Below, piece after piece: positions 1 through 10,611 of a stretch of DNA of 64,000 nt. The translations under genes were made by a program, and so were the position numbers. The notes beneath the pieces were generated by a model that worked only from the letters and a program-made list of their open reading frames with translations, did not search any database and was not told the DNA's origin. How positions within the stretch are numbered: the stretch's first letter is position 1; every line of letters begins with the position of its first letter. The DNA lies in contig NZ_SOCP01000004.1 of the NCBI RefSeq assembly GCF_004364325.1, positions 682,001 through 746,000 of the forward strand. The letters run 5' to 3'. Source of the DNA: Actinophytocola oryzae (lineage in GTDB: Bacteria > Actinomycetota > Actinomycetes > Mycobacteriales > Pseudonocardiaceae).

Positions 1-2733
1 TGGGAGGGCCTGTTGCCACGGGCCCTGCTCGTCCGACAGGTCGGTCGCCGGGAAGCCGGGTACCGCGGTCGCTCCCGGGGCTACCAGCCGTACGGTGTCC
101 TGCGATGTCGGGGTACAGGTTGTCGCGATTACCAAGGCACACAAGAACTCTACGGATGGGTTGCGGGCTGCCGACCGGTACAGCGTCTCACTGCCGACCA
201 GATCGCCCATCGCCTTGCGTACTGTCCTCGCCACCACGTCCATCGCGTATGCCGGTGCTATCTCCGGGGTTCGTACCAGCGCACGTAGCGTGCGGGGGAG
301 CGGTGCGTCGTCCGTGAGCGTGGTCAGTCGGTCGTACTCGCGTAACCGGGGGTCCAGGCGGTCGATCGCGGTGGTCAGGGGGCGGACCTCTGTGGCTCGC
401 CATACCGCCGCCGCGGTCAGGTTGTCGTTGCCCAGGGCATCGTGCAGTAGTTCTACGTGCCTGGCGTGACCGATCCTCCTCAGTGCGACCACTGCCGCCG
501 CCGGGTCGAAGTCCGCGTGCTGTCCGAGTTTGCTGGCCAGCACGGTGTAGGTGCGCCTCGCGGCCGCCACGGGCGCCGTTGCCAGTGCTCGTTCCACCTC
601 GAATGTCAGGGCACTCCTGAGATCCGCTGGCAGGCGGTTGGTGGTCGAGCGGCGGGACGCACCGCCCCGGGATCGCACCGGTGGTACTGGGAGCGCCGGC
701 TCGGGCTTGGACGGGGCGGGCGGCGCCAGCGTCTTCACCCACTGCCTGACCTGTTTCGCCAAGGTCGGGTCGACGGCGTCGTTGAAGCGTGCACGCAGCT
801 CGTGGACCTGCCAGCCGCCTGTCTGTCGTCTGATGTCCAGGTTCGCCACGATATGGCCGTCGCCGTCATCCCGGAGTGCCATCAGGATGCACTGGCCTCG
901 CTGTGCCTGCTCGGCGTACCACGAACCGCCGATGCAGTTGCCCATATAGCTCGACCACTCGGCCAGTTGCCTCGGGTCGCGGCCCAGCTCCACCGTCAGT
1001 GCCGTGCCCGGTACGACCTGTTTGTTCAGCGTCGATATCTCCGGTGGGATCGGGAAGTCGCCCACGCTGGCCTCGGTGACCGCCGCGTCCCTGCCTACTC
1101 CCTCGACCAGCTCGCGCCAGCTGCCGCAGCGGGGCGGTGGGGTAGCGCCGAACGCCACCAGTTGGGCGACGCCGGCAGCCGCCAGTGGTACGGAGTCCGC
1201 GAGTGGCTGGCCGGGTTCCTGCGGTGGTGCCGGCAGGTCGTAGTCCAGTACCGGCGTCGGGCGCGCATGTTGTACGGCGGCGGCCTCGTTGCCGTAGATC
1301 GGCGCCAGGGCGTCGGCCAGGTCGGCGTACCACAGCAGGTCGTGTGGTGTTTCCAGCTCGGCCGGAGCTGTCTCGGGGTTCGTGGTCAGTCGTTGCGCCA
1401 GCGTCGTTTTCGGGCCGTCGGGGTGTGCGTCGGCCAGCGGTGGTTGTTCCCACTCGCCCGGCGCCCGGTGGAATCCCGTGGCGGCGCGCCACTTGCGTAG
1501 CTTGGCGTCCTGCCACGGTTTGCAGGTGTCCCAGCAGTTGTGCAGTGGTTGCTCGTCCATGATCGTGATGCGCGTGGTCACCGCGTCGAGGACGACGACG
1601 CCGTAGTTGCGGGCCATCGCGACCCGTTCCTTCACGTACGTCTCGATCTTTCTCGTGGGGACCTGCTCCGGGTGCAGCAGGTTCACCAGGTCGTGGACAT
1701 AGCGCCCTGGCCGCGCCGGATGGCTGTACGCGCCCTCGGGACGGCGGGTTGCCGCGGTTCGCGCCGGCTGTTTCAGGCACGCGTCCGCCGCCGCCAGCTC
1801 GTCGTGGTGTCTCCGCGCCGCGACCGCCAGGCTTTCGTCCGACATCGTTCTCGCGAACCGGAGTAGTGCGGTTGCCGCGATGGCGTCGTGCAGGAGATGT
1901 TCCAGCTCTCGGGCGGTGAACCACACGGGTGGTTGCCAGCGGGCCGCGGCGGCCAGCGTCGGGTTCACGCCGACGCCACAGATCAGCTGTTGGACGATCG
2001 ACTCGTCGAAGTGAACGCGGTGGCGTTCGCGGAGTCTGTCGACGCGGTCTGCGCTGGTCTGTGTCGCGGCCAGGTCGACGAGGCGCTTGCGGTCGAGCAG
2101 TCGTGCGCACACGTGTTGCCACAGGCTGACGATCAGGGTCAGCCTTCTCGGTCGTTGGTAGCGCGTCAGTACCTGGGACAGGTGGTCGGCCAGTGTGGAC
2201 GCCGCGCCGTGTGAGAACGGGTCGGTTCCCTCCGGGGCCCGCAGCTCCAGAACCTGTTCCAGTTGTTCCGGGCCCACGAGGTCGGACACCGCCGACGCCA
2301 GTTGCAGTGCCGCCCAACGCTCCTCGGCGATGGCCTCGTTCGCCGCGGCGCCGACTCTCTTGGTCGCTGACAGGCCGAACAGTGCCACCAGGACGGCGGT
2401 TCGGTCGCCAAGGCGGTGTGCCTCGTACGCGCCCAGGAACCTCATGGCGGCCAGCACCGCGTCGCGGCGGTCGCCCGTGGCGCCTGCCAGCCTCGCCGAC
2501 GTGAAGCCGTTGCCCAGGTCGACGCCTGCCCCTGCGGCGACCTCGGTGCCGTGGGTCACCAGGAAGGTGAGCTTTCTGGTCGCCTCTACCGGGTCCGCCC
2601 CGGCTGGGCCCACGGCCACGGGGGAGCCGGGGCCCGCGTGGTCGTCGGCAGGCGTCGGCTCACCGCCCGGGGTTGGCAGCCAGCTGCGCAGCCCCGGTCC
2701 GGTTGTCACCCCGAACGCCAGTCGTGTGGACAC
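1..2733 (-). CDS. PcfJ-like large protein, C-terminus cut by window edge
   Basis: One open frame runs from a GTG at 2733 to the left edge without a stop (911 codons visible), so the C-terminus lies outside the window. Around residues 585-670 there is a stretch with WSSYMGNCIGG, then GQCILMAL, VANLDI and a closing QVRQWV. This matches the pattern of PcfJ-like proteins, whose conserved core has an M-x-N-C followed by a strand that scores relatedness to a primer or partner. The rest is mostly helical and rich in Ala, Leu and Arg, and I do not recognise it. No signal peptide or membrane segment is seen. Codons ending in A (CGA, GTA, ACA, CCA) are commoner than in the neighbours, a mild compositional difference. 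The function is unknown; PcfJ itself comes from a conjugative plasmid of enterococci. The start is uncertain because no clear ribosome-binding site precedes it. Confidence 0.6.
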   Translation of the reverse strand, partial: MSTRLAFGVTTGPGLRSWLPTPGGEPTPADDHAGPGSPVAVGPAGADPVEATRKLTFLVTHGTEVAAGAGVDLGNGFTSARLAGATGDRRDAVLAAMRFLGAYEAHRLGDRTAVLVALFGLSATKRVGAAANEAIAEERWAALQLASAVSDLVGPEQLEQVLELRAPEGTDPFSHGAASTLADHLSQVLTRYQRPRRLTLIVSLWQHVCARLLDRKRLVDLAATQTSADRVDRLRERHRVHFDESIVQQLICGVGVNPTLAAAARWQPPVWFTARELEHLLHDAIAATALLRFARTMSDESLAVAARRHHDELAAADACLKQPARTAATRRPEGAYSHPARPGRYVHDLVNLLHPEQVPTRKIETYVKERVAMARNYGVVVLDAVTTRITIMDEQPLHNCWDTCKPWQDAKLRKWRAATGFHRAPGEWEQPPLADAHPDGPKTTLAQRLTTNPETAPAELETPHDLLWYADLADALAPIYGNEAAAVQHARPTPVLDYDLPAPPQEPGQPLADSVPLAAAGVAQLVAFGATPPPRCGSWRELVEGVGRDAAVTEASVGDFPIPPEISTLNKQVVPGTALTVELGRDPRQLAEWSSYMGNCIGGSWYAEQAQRGQCILMALRDDGDGHIVANLDIRRQTGGWQVHELRARFNDAVDPTLAKQVRQWVKTLAPPAPSKPEPALPVPPVRSRGGASRRSTTNRLPADLRSALTFEVERALATAPVAAARRTYTVLASKLGQHADFDPAAAVVALRRIGHARHVELLHDALGNDNLTAAAVWRATEVRPLTTAIDRLDPRLREYDRLTTLTDDAPLPRTLRALVRTPEIAPAYAMDVVARTVRKAMGDLVGSETLYRSAARNPSVEFLCALVIATTCTPTSQDTVRLVAPGATAVPGFPATDLSDEQGPWQQALP

Positions 2734-2814
2734 CTGTCCATGATCTCGTACCCGCGCCACCCAATTGATGGTCGCCGTTGAGCGGGGCGCCTCGCGGGGC
2801 GGTAGAACTTAGCC

Positions 2815-3360
2815 ATGAACGACGTCGTGGATGTGCATCGGCCGGTTTCCGGTGATGTCATCGATCTCATCCTGGCCGATCACCGGCTCTTCGAGATGTT
2901 GCTCCGGCAGCTGCGGGACGCCAGTGCCGACCGTGCGGTGGTGCGGGACGCGTTGGCCAACGTGCTGGTCGCGCACGCCGAGGCCGAGGAGAAGTTCGTC
3001 TACCCCAAGCTGCGCAAGCGGTCCGCGGTCGGCGCGCACGAGGCCGAGCACGGCGCAGAGGAGCACGCCGAGGGGCACGAGGCGCTCCTCAAGGTGTTGG
3101 AGCTGAAGGGAACCGACACCAAGGCGTTCGACGACGCCGTCGAGGAGCTGTCGGGGACCATCAACCACCACCTGGTCGAGGAGGAGCTGACCATCCTCAA
3201 CCCCGCCAGGGAGGAGCTCGGGGCACGCGCCAAGGCCGATCTCGGCGCGGAGTTCCTCAAGGAGCGCAACCGGCAGATCGACGAGAACTGCGGGACGTTG
3301 ACCAACGTGCGTGCGCTCGTCGCCCGCAGCAGGCGTGAGGGCAAGCTCGACGACGACTGA
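2815..3360 (+). CDS. Hemerythrin HHE-domain protein
   Basis: A 181-residue cytosolic protein. Its first 130 residues carry the HHE cation-binding pattern: DHRLFEMLL near residue 23, HAEAEEKFVYPKL near 55, EHxEGHE near 85 and NHHLVEEE near 120. These His and Glu residues would hold a di-iron centre that binds oxygen or senses nitric oxide or redox state; the family is also used for iron storage or stress defence. The C-terminal 50 residues are charged and probably form a helical tail. The gene stands alone. It starts 81 bases from the divergent gene on its left and ends two bases from the convergent metallo-hydrolase. No strong ribosome-binding site is visible before the ATG. The exact role cannot be told from sequence. 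Confidence 0.85.
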   Translation: MNDVVDVHRPVSGDVIDLILADHRLFEMLLRQLRDASADRAVVRDALANVLVAHAEAEEKFVYPKLRKRSAVGAHEAEHGAEEHAEGHEALLKVLELKGTDTKAFDDAVEELSGTINHHLVEEELTILNPAREELGARAKADLGAEFLKERNRQIDENCGTLTNVRALVARSRREGKLDDD

Positions 3361-3362
3361 CG

Positions 3363-4241
3363 TCAGCCCGCGTCGTGAAAGAGGCAGCCGACGCCCTTCT
3401 CGATCCATTCCCGGCCTGCCCAGTCCGGGTGGCGTGCCAGCATCACGGCGGTGACCTCCTCGACGACCGTGTCCTCGGACATGGCCGAGTCGCGGCGGCG
3501 CCAGGTCTCGTCGCGGAGCAGTTCCAGGTAGTCGACGATGTCGGTCAGGATTCCGGGGCCGCCGAGATCGCCGTGTCCGGGGACGACCGTCGTGGGGTGC
3601 TCCTCGACCAGTCGTCTCATCACCTCGAGCCAGCGGACTCCCGACACGTCCACGTCGTGCGGCGGGAACCACGGGAAGATCGCGAACTGGCCGGTCTCCA
3701 CCAGGTCGCCGGTGAACAGGACGCCGTCCACCCCGACCACCTGGTCGCCCCTGCTGTGTGCGCGGCCCGTCGCGCGCAACGACACCGTGCGGCCACCGAG
3801 GTCCAGGTCGTACGACTCGTCGAACACGACGTCCGGCGTGGCCAGTGCCACGCCCTCCAGCTCGTGGGCGACCGACTCGCCCAAGCTACGGAACATGTCC
3901 AGGTAGCCCGGGCCCTTCACCGCGAGGTCCTCCGCCTGCCGCCGGTTCACCACGAAGGTCGCCTCCGTGGCGAACGTCTGCGCGCCGAACGCGTGCTCCG
4001 GGTGGAAATGCGTCGTCGTCAGGTACAGGCGGCGACCTTTCGCGTACTCGGTCGCGAGGGCCAGCACCTTCTCCGCGTTGCGCGGGCCCATGCCGGTCTC
4101 CACCACCAGGACCGAGTGCGAACCGCCGATCACGCCGATGTTCGGCACGAGGGGTAACCGGCGGTTCGGGATGACCACGACGTCACGCGCGATCTCCTCT
4201 GCTCCACCGACATCGACGACAGGTGCCACGAGTTCAGCCAC
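3363..4241 (-). CDS. Metallo-beta-lactamase-fold hydrolase
   Basis: About 292 residues with the zinc-hydrolase signature THFHPEHAFGA near residue 120, an HSRGD element near 190, and PGHGDLGGPG near 240. This is the HxHxxH/D plus C-terminal His arrangement of the MBL superfamily, here with HFHPEH in the first motif. The frame stays open about 75 codons upstream, but the GTG at 4241 is preferred because the MBL-like sequence begins there and the upstream part would overlap the divergent lysR-type gene and its operator. Substrates of MBL proteins are diverse (lactonase, glyoxalase-like, arylsulfatase or quorum quenching) and cannot be assigned. Its position facing a LysR regulator suggests that regulator controls it. 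Confidence 0.8.
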   Translation of the reverse strand: MAELVAPVVDVGGAEEIARDVVVIPNRRLPLVPNIGVIGGSHSVLVVETGMGPRNAEKVLALATEYAKGRRLYLTTTHFHPEHAFGAQTFATEATFVVNRRQAEDLAVKGPGYLDMFRSLGESVAHELEGVALATPDVVFDESYDLDLGGRTVSLRATGRAHSRGDQVVGVDGVLFTGDLVETGQFAIFPWFPPHDVDVSGVRWLEVMRRLVEEHPTTVVPGHGDLGGPGILTDIVDYLELLRDETWRRRDSAMSEDTVVEEVTAVMLARHPDWAGREWIEKGVGCLFHDAG

Positions 4242-4295
4242 GCCACCAGGCAACCGCCGTCGACGCGTGCCGTCCAACACCGATGTCGGGCTCCC

Positions 4296-4312
4296 GATAC
4301 CGACCGGGTATC
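4296..4312. promoter_or_regulatory. Likely LysR-family operator
   Basis: GATACC and GGTATC form a perfect 6-bp inverted repeat separated by five bases. The core fits the T-N11-A rule of LysR-type boxes (ATAC-N7-GTAT). It sits between the divergent MBL gene and the LysR gene, only about 10 bases before the LysR start, where binding could repress its own gene and control the neighbour. Confidence 0.6.
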
Positions 4313-4322
4313 GTGCCTGGTG

Positions 4323-5162
4323 ATGGAGCTGCGTCTGCTGGCCTATTTCGTCGCGGTGGCCGAGGAACGACACTTCGGCCGGGCCGCCACGCGCCTGCAC
4401 ATCAGCCAGCCGCCACTCAGCCGTGCCATCCGGCAGCTCGAACACGACCTCGACGCCGTGCTCCTGCACCGCTCACCATCGGGCGTCGCGCTCACCCCGG
4501 CAGGCAAGGTCCTCTACGACGACGCCCGGACCCTGCTCGCACAGGCCGAGCAGGCCCGCGTCCGCGTGGCGGCGGCAGCGGGCACCGACACCATCACAGT
4601 CGGCTCGCTCGCAGGCAGTGCCGAGCAGTTCGGCGACCAGCTCGTCGTCGCGTACCGGCGGCAGCACCCCGGCATCCGGGTCAGGGTGAGGGAGGCCGAC
4701 TTCACCGACCCGACTTCCGGGCTGCGCAAGGGACTCGTCGACGTCGCCCTGACCCTCGCGCCGTTCGACGGCACCGGCGTCGTCACCCACGTGCTGCGCT
4801 CGGACCCGGTCGGCGTGGTGCTCCGCGACGACGACCCGCTGGCCACCCGCGACAGCCTGACCCTCGACGACCTCGCCGGACGGCGCTGGTTCCGCTTCCC
4901 CGACGGCACGGACCCCGTGTGGCGGGCGTTCTGGCGTGCCGACAGCGACGGGCCGGAGGTGCGCACCGTGCACGAGTGCCAGCAGGCCGTGCTGTGGAAC
5001 GGGACCGTCGGGCTCGCCCCGCTCACCCACCGGCAACCGGCCGGCCTCACCGCGGTTGCCTTGCGGGACATGCCTTCCTGCGAACTCGTCGTCGCCTGGC
5101 CCGCCGACAACCCCAGCCCGCTCGTCCGCTCGTTCGTCCGGACCGTCACGGAACTCACCTAG
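4323..5162 (+). CDS. LysR-family transcriptional regulator
   Basis: A 279-residue regulator. The N-terminal winged helix-turn-helix spans residues 1-60, with the family signature RLHISQPPLSRAIRQLE. A substrate-binding type I/II periplasmic-protein-like effector domain fills residues 90-279. The ATG at 4323 is chosen over the GTG one codon earlier because LysR proteins usually start M-E-L-R. It is divergent from the MBL hydrolase and has a T-N11-A palindrome just upstream, so autoregulation and control of that hydrolase are likely. The inducer is unknown. The end lies 60 bases from the convergent ridA-like gene. Confidence 0.9.
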   Translation: MELRLLAYFVAVAEERHFGRAATRLHISQPPLSRAIRQLEHDLDAVLLHRSPSGVALTPAGKVLYDDARTLLAQAEQARVRVAAAAGTDTITVGSLAGSAEQFGDQLVVAYRRQHPGIRVRVREADFTDPTSGLRKGLVDVALTLAPFDGTGVVTHVLRSDPVGVVLRDDDPLATRDSLTLDDLAGRRWFRFPDGTDPVWRAFWRADSDGPEVRTVHECQQAVLWNGTVGLAPLTHRQPAGLTAVALRDMPSCELVVAWPADNPSPLVRSFVRTVTELT

Positions 5163-5222
5163 CAGCAAGCGTTTACCGCGCGTGCTCGGCCTGGAACCGT
5201 TGACAGGGCGCCGAAGTCGCCG

Positions 5223-5603
5223 CTACCGGCGTCGGGCGTCCACCTCGATCTCGATCTTCATCCGGGGATCCGCGAGACCGCACACGACCATGGTCGCGGC
5301 GGGTCGGACGTTCGCGAAGTAGCGGCGCAGCACGGGCCAGCACGGCTCGAAGTCGGCGCGGTCGGGCAGCAGGTACCGCACGCGCACGACGTCGGCCCAC
5401 CCGCAGCCCGCCTCGGTGAGTGCGGACTCGATGTTGCGCAGGCACTGTTCGGCCTGCGCGACGACGTCGTCGGAGATGGTCATCGTCCGGTAGTCGAAAC
5501 CGGTCGTGCCGGACACGTACACGCGGTCGCCGTCGACCACGGCCCTGGCGTAGCCGATCTGGTCCTCGAACGTCGAGCCGCTGAGGATCACCCTTCGCGT
5601 CAT
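5223..5603 (-). CDS. RidA/YjgF/UK114-family protein
   Basis: A 126-residue protein with the RidA pattern: an N-terminal strand region, VYVSGTTG near residue 29, QAEQCLRNIESAL near 52, VVRVRYLL near 75, and AATMVVCGLADPRMKIEIEVDA at the end. Trimeric RidA proteins hydrolyse reactive enamines and imines made by PLP enzymes; many relatives have other roles. The usual catalytic Arg near the C-terminus is not obvious: the equivalent segment reads CGLADPRMKIEIE, so deaminase activity is unsure. It is divergent from the HTH gene at 5658, with the TTGACAG repeats between them. Confidence 0.85.
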   Translation of the reverse strand: MTRRVILSGSTFEDQIGYARAVVDGDRVYVSGTTGFDYRTMTISDDVVAQAEQCLRNIESALTEAGCGWADVVRVRYLLPDRADFEPCWPVLRRYFANVRPAATMVVCGLADPRMKIEIEVDARRR

Positions 5604-5618
5604 GGGCCGACGCTATCA

Positions 5619-5658
5619 CTTGACAGCGGCTGTCAAGTACTTGCTATTGTCTGTCAAG
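5619..5658. promoter_or_regulatory. Operator with three CTGTCAAG half-sites
   Basis: A perfect palindrome CTTGACAG-CGG-CTGTCAAG (5619-5637) is followed by a third CTGTCAAG at 5651-5658, directly abutting the GTG start of the HTH gene. Between them lies TATTGT, a possible -10. The region separates the ridA-like gene (minus) from the HTH gene (plus), so the HTH protein may bind here and control both. Confidence 0.6.
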
Positions 5659-6167
5659 TGGCTACGACCTCGGAACACGTGGACCTCAGGGACGATCTGG
5701 TCCGGCTGGTGACGAGCAGGCTGCTCGACCCGTTGCAGATCCTGCTGCCCACCGCGGACCTCGACCGGCTGCGGGAGCGGGTGCGGATCGACGCCGAGAT
5801 GTGGGCGGCGCAGCTCCTCGGCGCCGACGAGGCGTTGGCCCGGCAGGTCGTCATCCGCATGGTGGCCGTCCTGTACCCGGGCGACGCGCCGTTCGACCCG
5901 CCGGAGACCTGGTGGGCGACGCCACTCGGCCGGGTGGCCGCCTGGCGTGCCGGTCACCCGGCCAGGGACCACGTGTCGTTCTCGGTGGCCGGCGCGATGC
6001 TCGGGATCACCCGTCAGGGCGTCCACGACCTGGTGAACCGGGACAAGCTGCGTCGCCACCCGGACGGCGGGGTCACCGTCGCCTCGGTTCGCGCTCGACT
6101 CGACCAACGGAGAGAACACGATGGAGACACTGGTCCGATCCGGCACGCTGGACATCGCCGCACGTGA
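5658..6167 (+). CDS. Small HTH DNA-binding protein
   Basis: A 169-residue protein of no named family that I recognise. Residues 115-155 (SVAGAMLGITRQGVHDLVNRDKL and what follows) read as a helix-turn-helix of the excisionase/MerR type with a basic wing. The N-terminal part is helical and acidic and may bind a ligand or dimerise. The start is the GTG at 5658, next to the third half-site of the palindromic operator, which suggests that it represses its own promoter. It overlaps the next hydrolase gene by 47 bases, which is strong evidence for a joint transcript. Antitoxin-like or toxin-linked HTH proteins of similar size exist, but no toxin is seen next to it. Confidence 0.7.
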   Translation: MATTSEHVDLRDDLVRLVTSRLLDPLQILLPTADLDRLRERVRIDAEMWAAQLLGADEALARQVVIRMVAVLYPGDAPFDPPETWWATPLGRVAAWRAGHPARDHVSFSVAGAMLGITRQGVHDLVNRDKLRRHPDGGVTVASVRARLDQRREHDGDTGPIRHAGHRRT

Positions 6168-6894
6168 CTTCGGCGGCGACGGGCCGCCCGCGTTGCTGCT
6201 GCACGGTGGTGGCGGCGACATGTCGGCGTGGGAGACGTTCGCGCCTCAGCTGAACGTGCGGGCGGTGGCGGTCGACCTGCGCGGTCACGGGAAGTCCGGT
6301 GACGGGCCGTGGGAGTGGGAGGCGGTGCTGGACGACCTCGAGGCCGTGTCCGACCACTTCGGACTGTCCACCCCCGCCGTCGTCGGGCACTCGCTCGGCG
6401 GCATGATCGCCGGCATGTGGGCCCGCCGCCATCCCGACTGTCCGGCGGCGGTGAGCCTCGACGGACACCGTTCCGCGGCAACGGATCCGGCGAACTACGC
6501 GGGGATGCCCGCCGAGCGGGTGCGGCGGGACCTCGCGACGCTGACGGCCATCTTCTCGGCGCAGGAGGAGACGATCACCCGCCCGAACCGCGAGATCACC
6601 GGCGCACTGCGGAACTCCGCCGAGTTCGCCGACTGCCTGCCGGTCTTCGCCGAGGTCACGAGCCCGTTCCTGATCGTGCTGGCCACGAGGAACCTGCCCG
6701 TCCCGCCGGAGCTGGTCGCGTTGATGGACGCCCACCGCGCGGGCCTGCGCCGCGACCTCGCCGCCCTCGCCGAGTGTCGGCCCAACATCCGCGTCCTCGA
6801 GTTCGACGCGGACCACGGGATGCTCTTCGGGGCGCACGCCGAGCTGGCCGTGGTGGTCGACGAGTTCCTCACCGCACGTCGTCAGCCTGCGTGA
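6121..6894 (+). CDS. Alpha/beta-hydrolase
   Basis: A 257-residue alpha/beta-hydrolase. LLHGGGGD near residue 27 forms the oxyanion region, VGHSLGGM near residue 88 holds the nucleophile Ser, and DADHGMLFG near 230 supplies the His. The acid residue is probably in the 200-210 region. The ATG at 6121 follows GGAGAG at a good distance, although it lies within the end of the HTH gene in another frame. Esterase, lipase, epoxide-hydrolase-like or lactonase activity is possible. Its coupling to the small HTH regulator suggests induced expression, perhaps as a detoxifying enzyme. Confidence 0.85.
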   Translation: METLVRSGTLDIAARDFGGDGPPALLLHGGGGDMSAWETFAPQLNVRAVAVDLRGHGKSGDGPWEWEAVLDDLEAVSDHFGLSTPAVVGHSLGGMIAGMWARRHPDCPAAVSLDGHRSAATDPANYAGMPAERVRRDLATLTAIFSAQEETITRPNREITGALRNSAEFADCLPVFAEVTSPFLIVLATRNLPVPPELVALMDAHRAGLRRDLAALAECRPNIRVLEFDADHGMLFGAHAELAVVVDEFLTARRQPA

Positions 6895-6940
6895 GCCAGT
6901 TCGGTGCGGCGCACGGGTATGGCGAACGCCGACGGCGGTC

Positions 6941-7567
6941 GTGGGCAGCCTGAGCCGCGAGCAGATCGTGGCGGCGGCGCTGCGCATCGCCAGGACGGAC
7001 GGCCTCGACGCGTTGACGATCAGGAGGCTCGCCACCGACCTCGGCGCGTCCCGCATGGCGCTCTACCGGCACGTCGCGGACAAGGACGCCCTGGTCGCGC
7101 TGGTGCTGGACGTGGTGGCCGAGCAGAGCGTGCCGCCACTGCCGCCGAGCGACGGCCCGTGGGAGGACCGGTTGCGGCGCCTGGCGCACAGCCTGCGTGA
7201 CGAGCTGGGCGCCTACCCGGGGCTGATCGACATGCTGATGACCCGCTACAACCACGGGCACGGCGGGTTGCGAGCCGTGGACACGATGCTGGAGATCATG
7301 ACCGACGCGGGGCTCGGCAGTGCCGACGCCGCCCGCTACTACATGGTGTTCATCGACATCGTGTTCGGCCGCCTGCACCGCGAGTCCCACGGCGACCCGG
7401 TGAGCCCGGAACGCACCGCGGGCCTGCTGGCGCGTGCGGGGGAGCGGGACGACCTGCCGCACGTCCGCGCCGCCGAGTCGGCGATGCGTGCCGTCACGGC
7501 CGAGCAGATCTTCGAGACGGAGCTGGACATGCTCGTGGACGCGATCACGGCGGCGGCTCGGCGCTGA
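6941..7567 (+). CDS. TetR-family regulator
   Basis: A 208-residue regulator. The N-terminal TetR helix-turn-helix is clear (REQIVAAALRIARTDG, then TIRRLATDLGASRMALYRHV, residues 6-52). The C-terminal helical domain resembles the TetR_C class found in drug-efflux repressors. The start is a GTG at 6941. It ends 19 bases before the streptogramin-lyase-like gene and follows the alpha/beta-hydrolase by 46 bases, so it probably belongs to the same small resistance or detoxification unit. The ligand is unknown. Confidence 0.9.
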   Translation: MGSLSREQIVAAALRIARTDGLDALTIRRLATDLGASRMALYRHVADKDALVALVLDVVAEQSVPPLPPSDGPWEDRLRRLAHSLRDELGAYPGLIDMLMTRYNHGHGGLRAVDTMLEIMTDAGLGSADAARYYMVFIDIVFGRLHRESHGDPVSPERTAGLLARAGERDDLPHVRAAESAMRAVTAEQIFETELDMLVDAITAAARR

Positions 7568-7586
7568 CTCCGTCATATACTGCGCC

Positions 7587-8456
7587 ATGTCCTTTGTGGA
7601 GTTTCCCGTCGGCGCACCGGGTCCCTACGGCGTCACCATCGGCCCGGACGGCGCGGTGTGGTTCACGCAGGTGCGCACCGGCCAGCTCGGACGGTTGACG
7701 CCGTCCGGTGAAACCGTGTGGTACCAACTGGATCCGGCCTGCGGACCCTCGCTGCTGACCGCGGGGCCGGACGGCGCCGTCTGGTTCACCGAGGCACAGG
7801 GCAACCGGATCGGGCGGATTACCGTGGACGGCGACGTCACCGGGTTCGACGTGCCCGGCGCAGGCCCGTTCGGCATCGCGCCCGGCCCTGACGGCGCACT
7901 GTGGTACACGGCGATGACCTCCGACAGGATCGGCCGCTGCACGGTCGACGGCGAGATCACCGAGTTCGCCCTGCCCTCGGCGGGAAGCTTCCCGTCGATG
8001 ATCGTCGCGGGCCCGGACGGTGCGCTGTGGTGCACTCTCAACCAGGCCAACGAGATCGCCAGGGTGACCGTCGACGGCGTGATCACCGGTTATCCGCTGC
8101 CGACCGAGGGCGCGGGGCCGGTCGGCATCACGTGTGGCGGCGACGGCGCGCTGTGGTTCGTGGAGATCATCGCCGGGCAGGTCGGTCGCATCACGACCGG
8201 CGGTGAGATCACGGAGTTCCCGCTACCCGACCGCGACGCCCGCCCGCACGCCATCGCCGCCGGCCCGGACGGCTACTGCTGGTTCACCGAATGGGGGACC
8301 GGACGCGTCGGCCGGATCGACGGGTCGGGCGTGGTCGTGACGCACGCCCTGCCCAACCCGGCGTCCGAACCGCACGGCATCACGGTCGCGCCGGACGGGG
8401 CCGTGTGGGTCGCACTCGAGTTGGGTGCCGTCGTCCGCCTCGAAAGTTACTCGTAA
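7587..8456 (+). CDS. vgb: Virginiamycin B lyase-like beta-propeller
   Basis: A 289-residue protein made of six to seven repeats of about 42 residues with the pattern GPDGAVWFTE ... N-x-I-G-R-I-x-x-D-G. This is the seven-bladed propeller of streptogramin B lyases (Vgb), which linearise type B streptogramins by cleaving the ester bond. Length and repeat spacing fit the family. The start ATG at 7587 is the first in the repeat-bearing frame after the tetR-like gene. Many actinomycetes carry vgb-like genes whose substrate is untested; some are only secreted or cytosolic propeller proteins. Linkage to a TetR regulator supports a resistance role, but activity is not proven. Confidence 0.8.
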   Translation: MSFVEFPVGAPGPYGVTIGPDGAVWFTQVRTGQLGRLTPSGETVWYQLDPACGPSLLTAGPDGAVWFTEAQGNRIGRITVDGDVTGFDVPGAGPFGIAPGPDGALWYTAMTSDRIGRCTVDGEITEFALPSAGSFPSMIVAGPDGALWCTLNQANEIARVTVDGVITGYPLPTEGAGPVGITCGGDGALWFVEIIAGQVGRITTGGEITEFPLPDRDARPHAIAAGPDGYCWFTEWGTGRVGRIDGSGVVVTHALPNPASEPHGITVAPDGAVWVALELGAVVRLESYS

Positions 8457-8472
8457 GTACGTATCGACTTGA

Positions 8473-10609
<2,137 letters not shown>

Positions 10610-10611
10610 AG

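Noticed and set aside
457..2317. Several long frames on both strands in the first 2.3 kb
   Set aside because: They are out-of-frame readings of the PcfJ-like gene; only its frame gives a protein with conserved motifs and a continuous reading to the edge.
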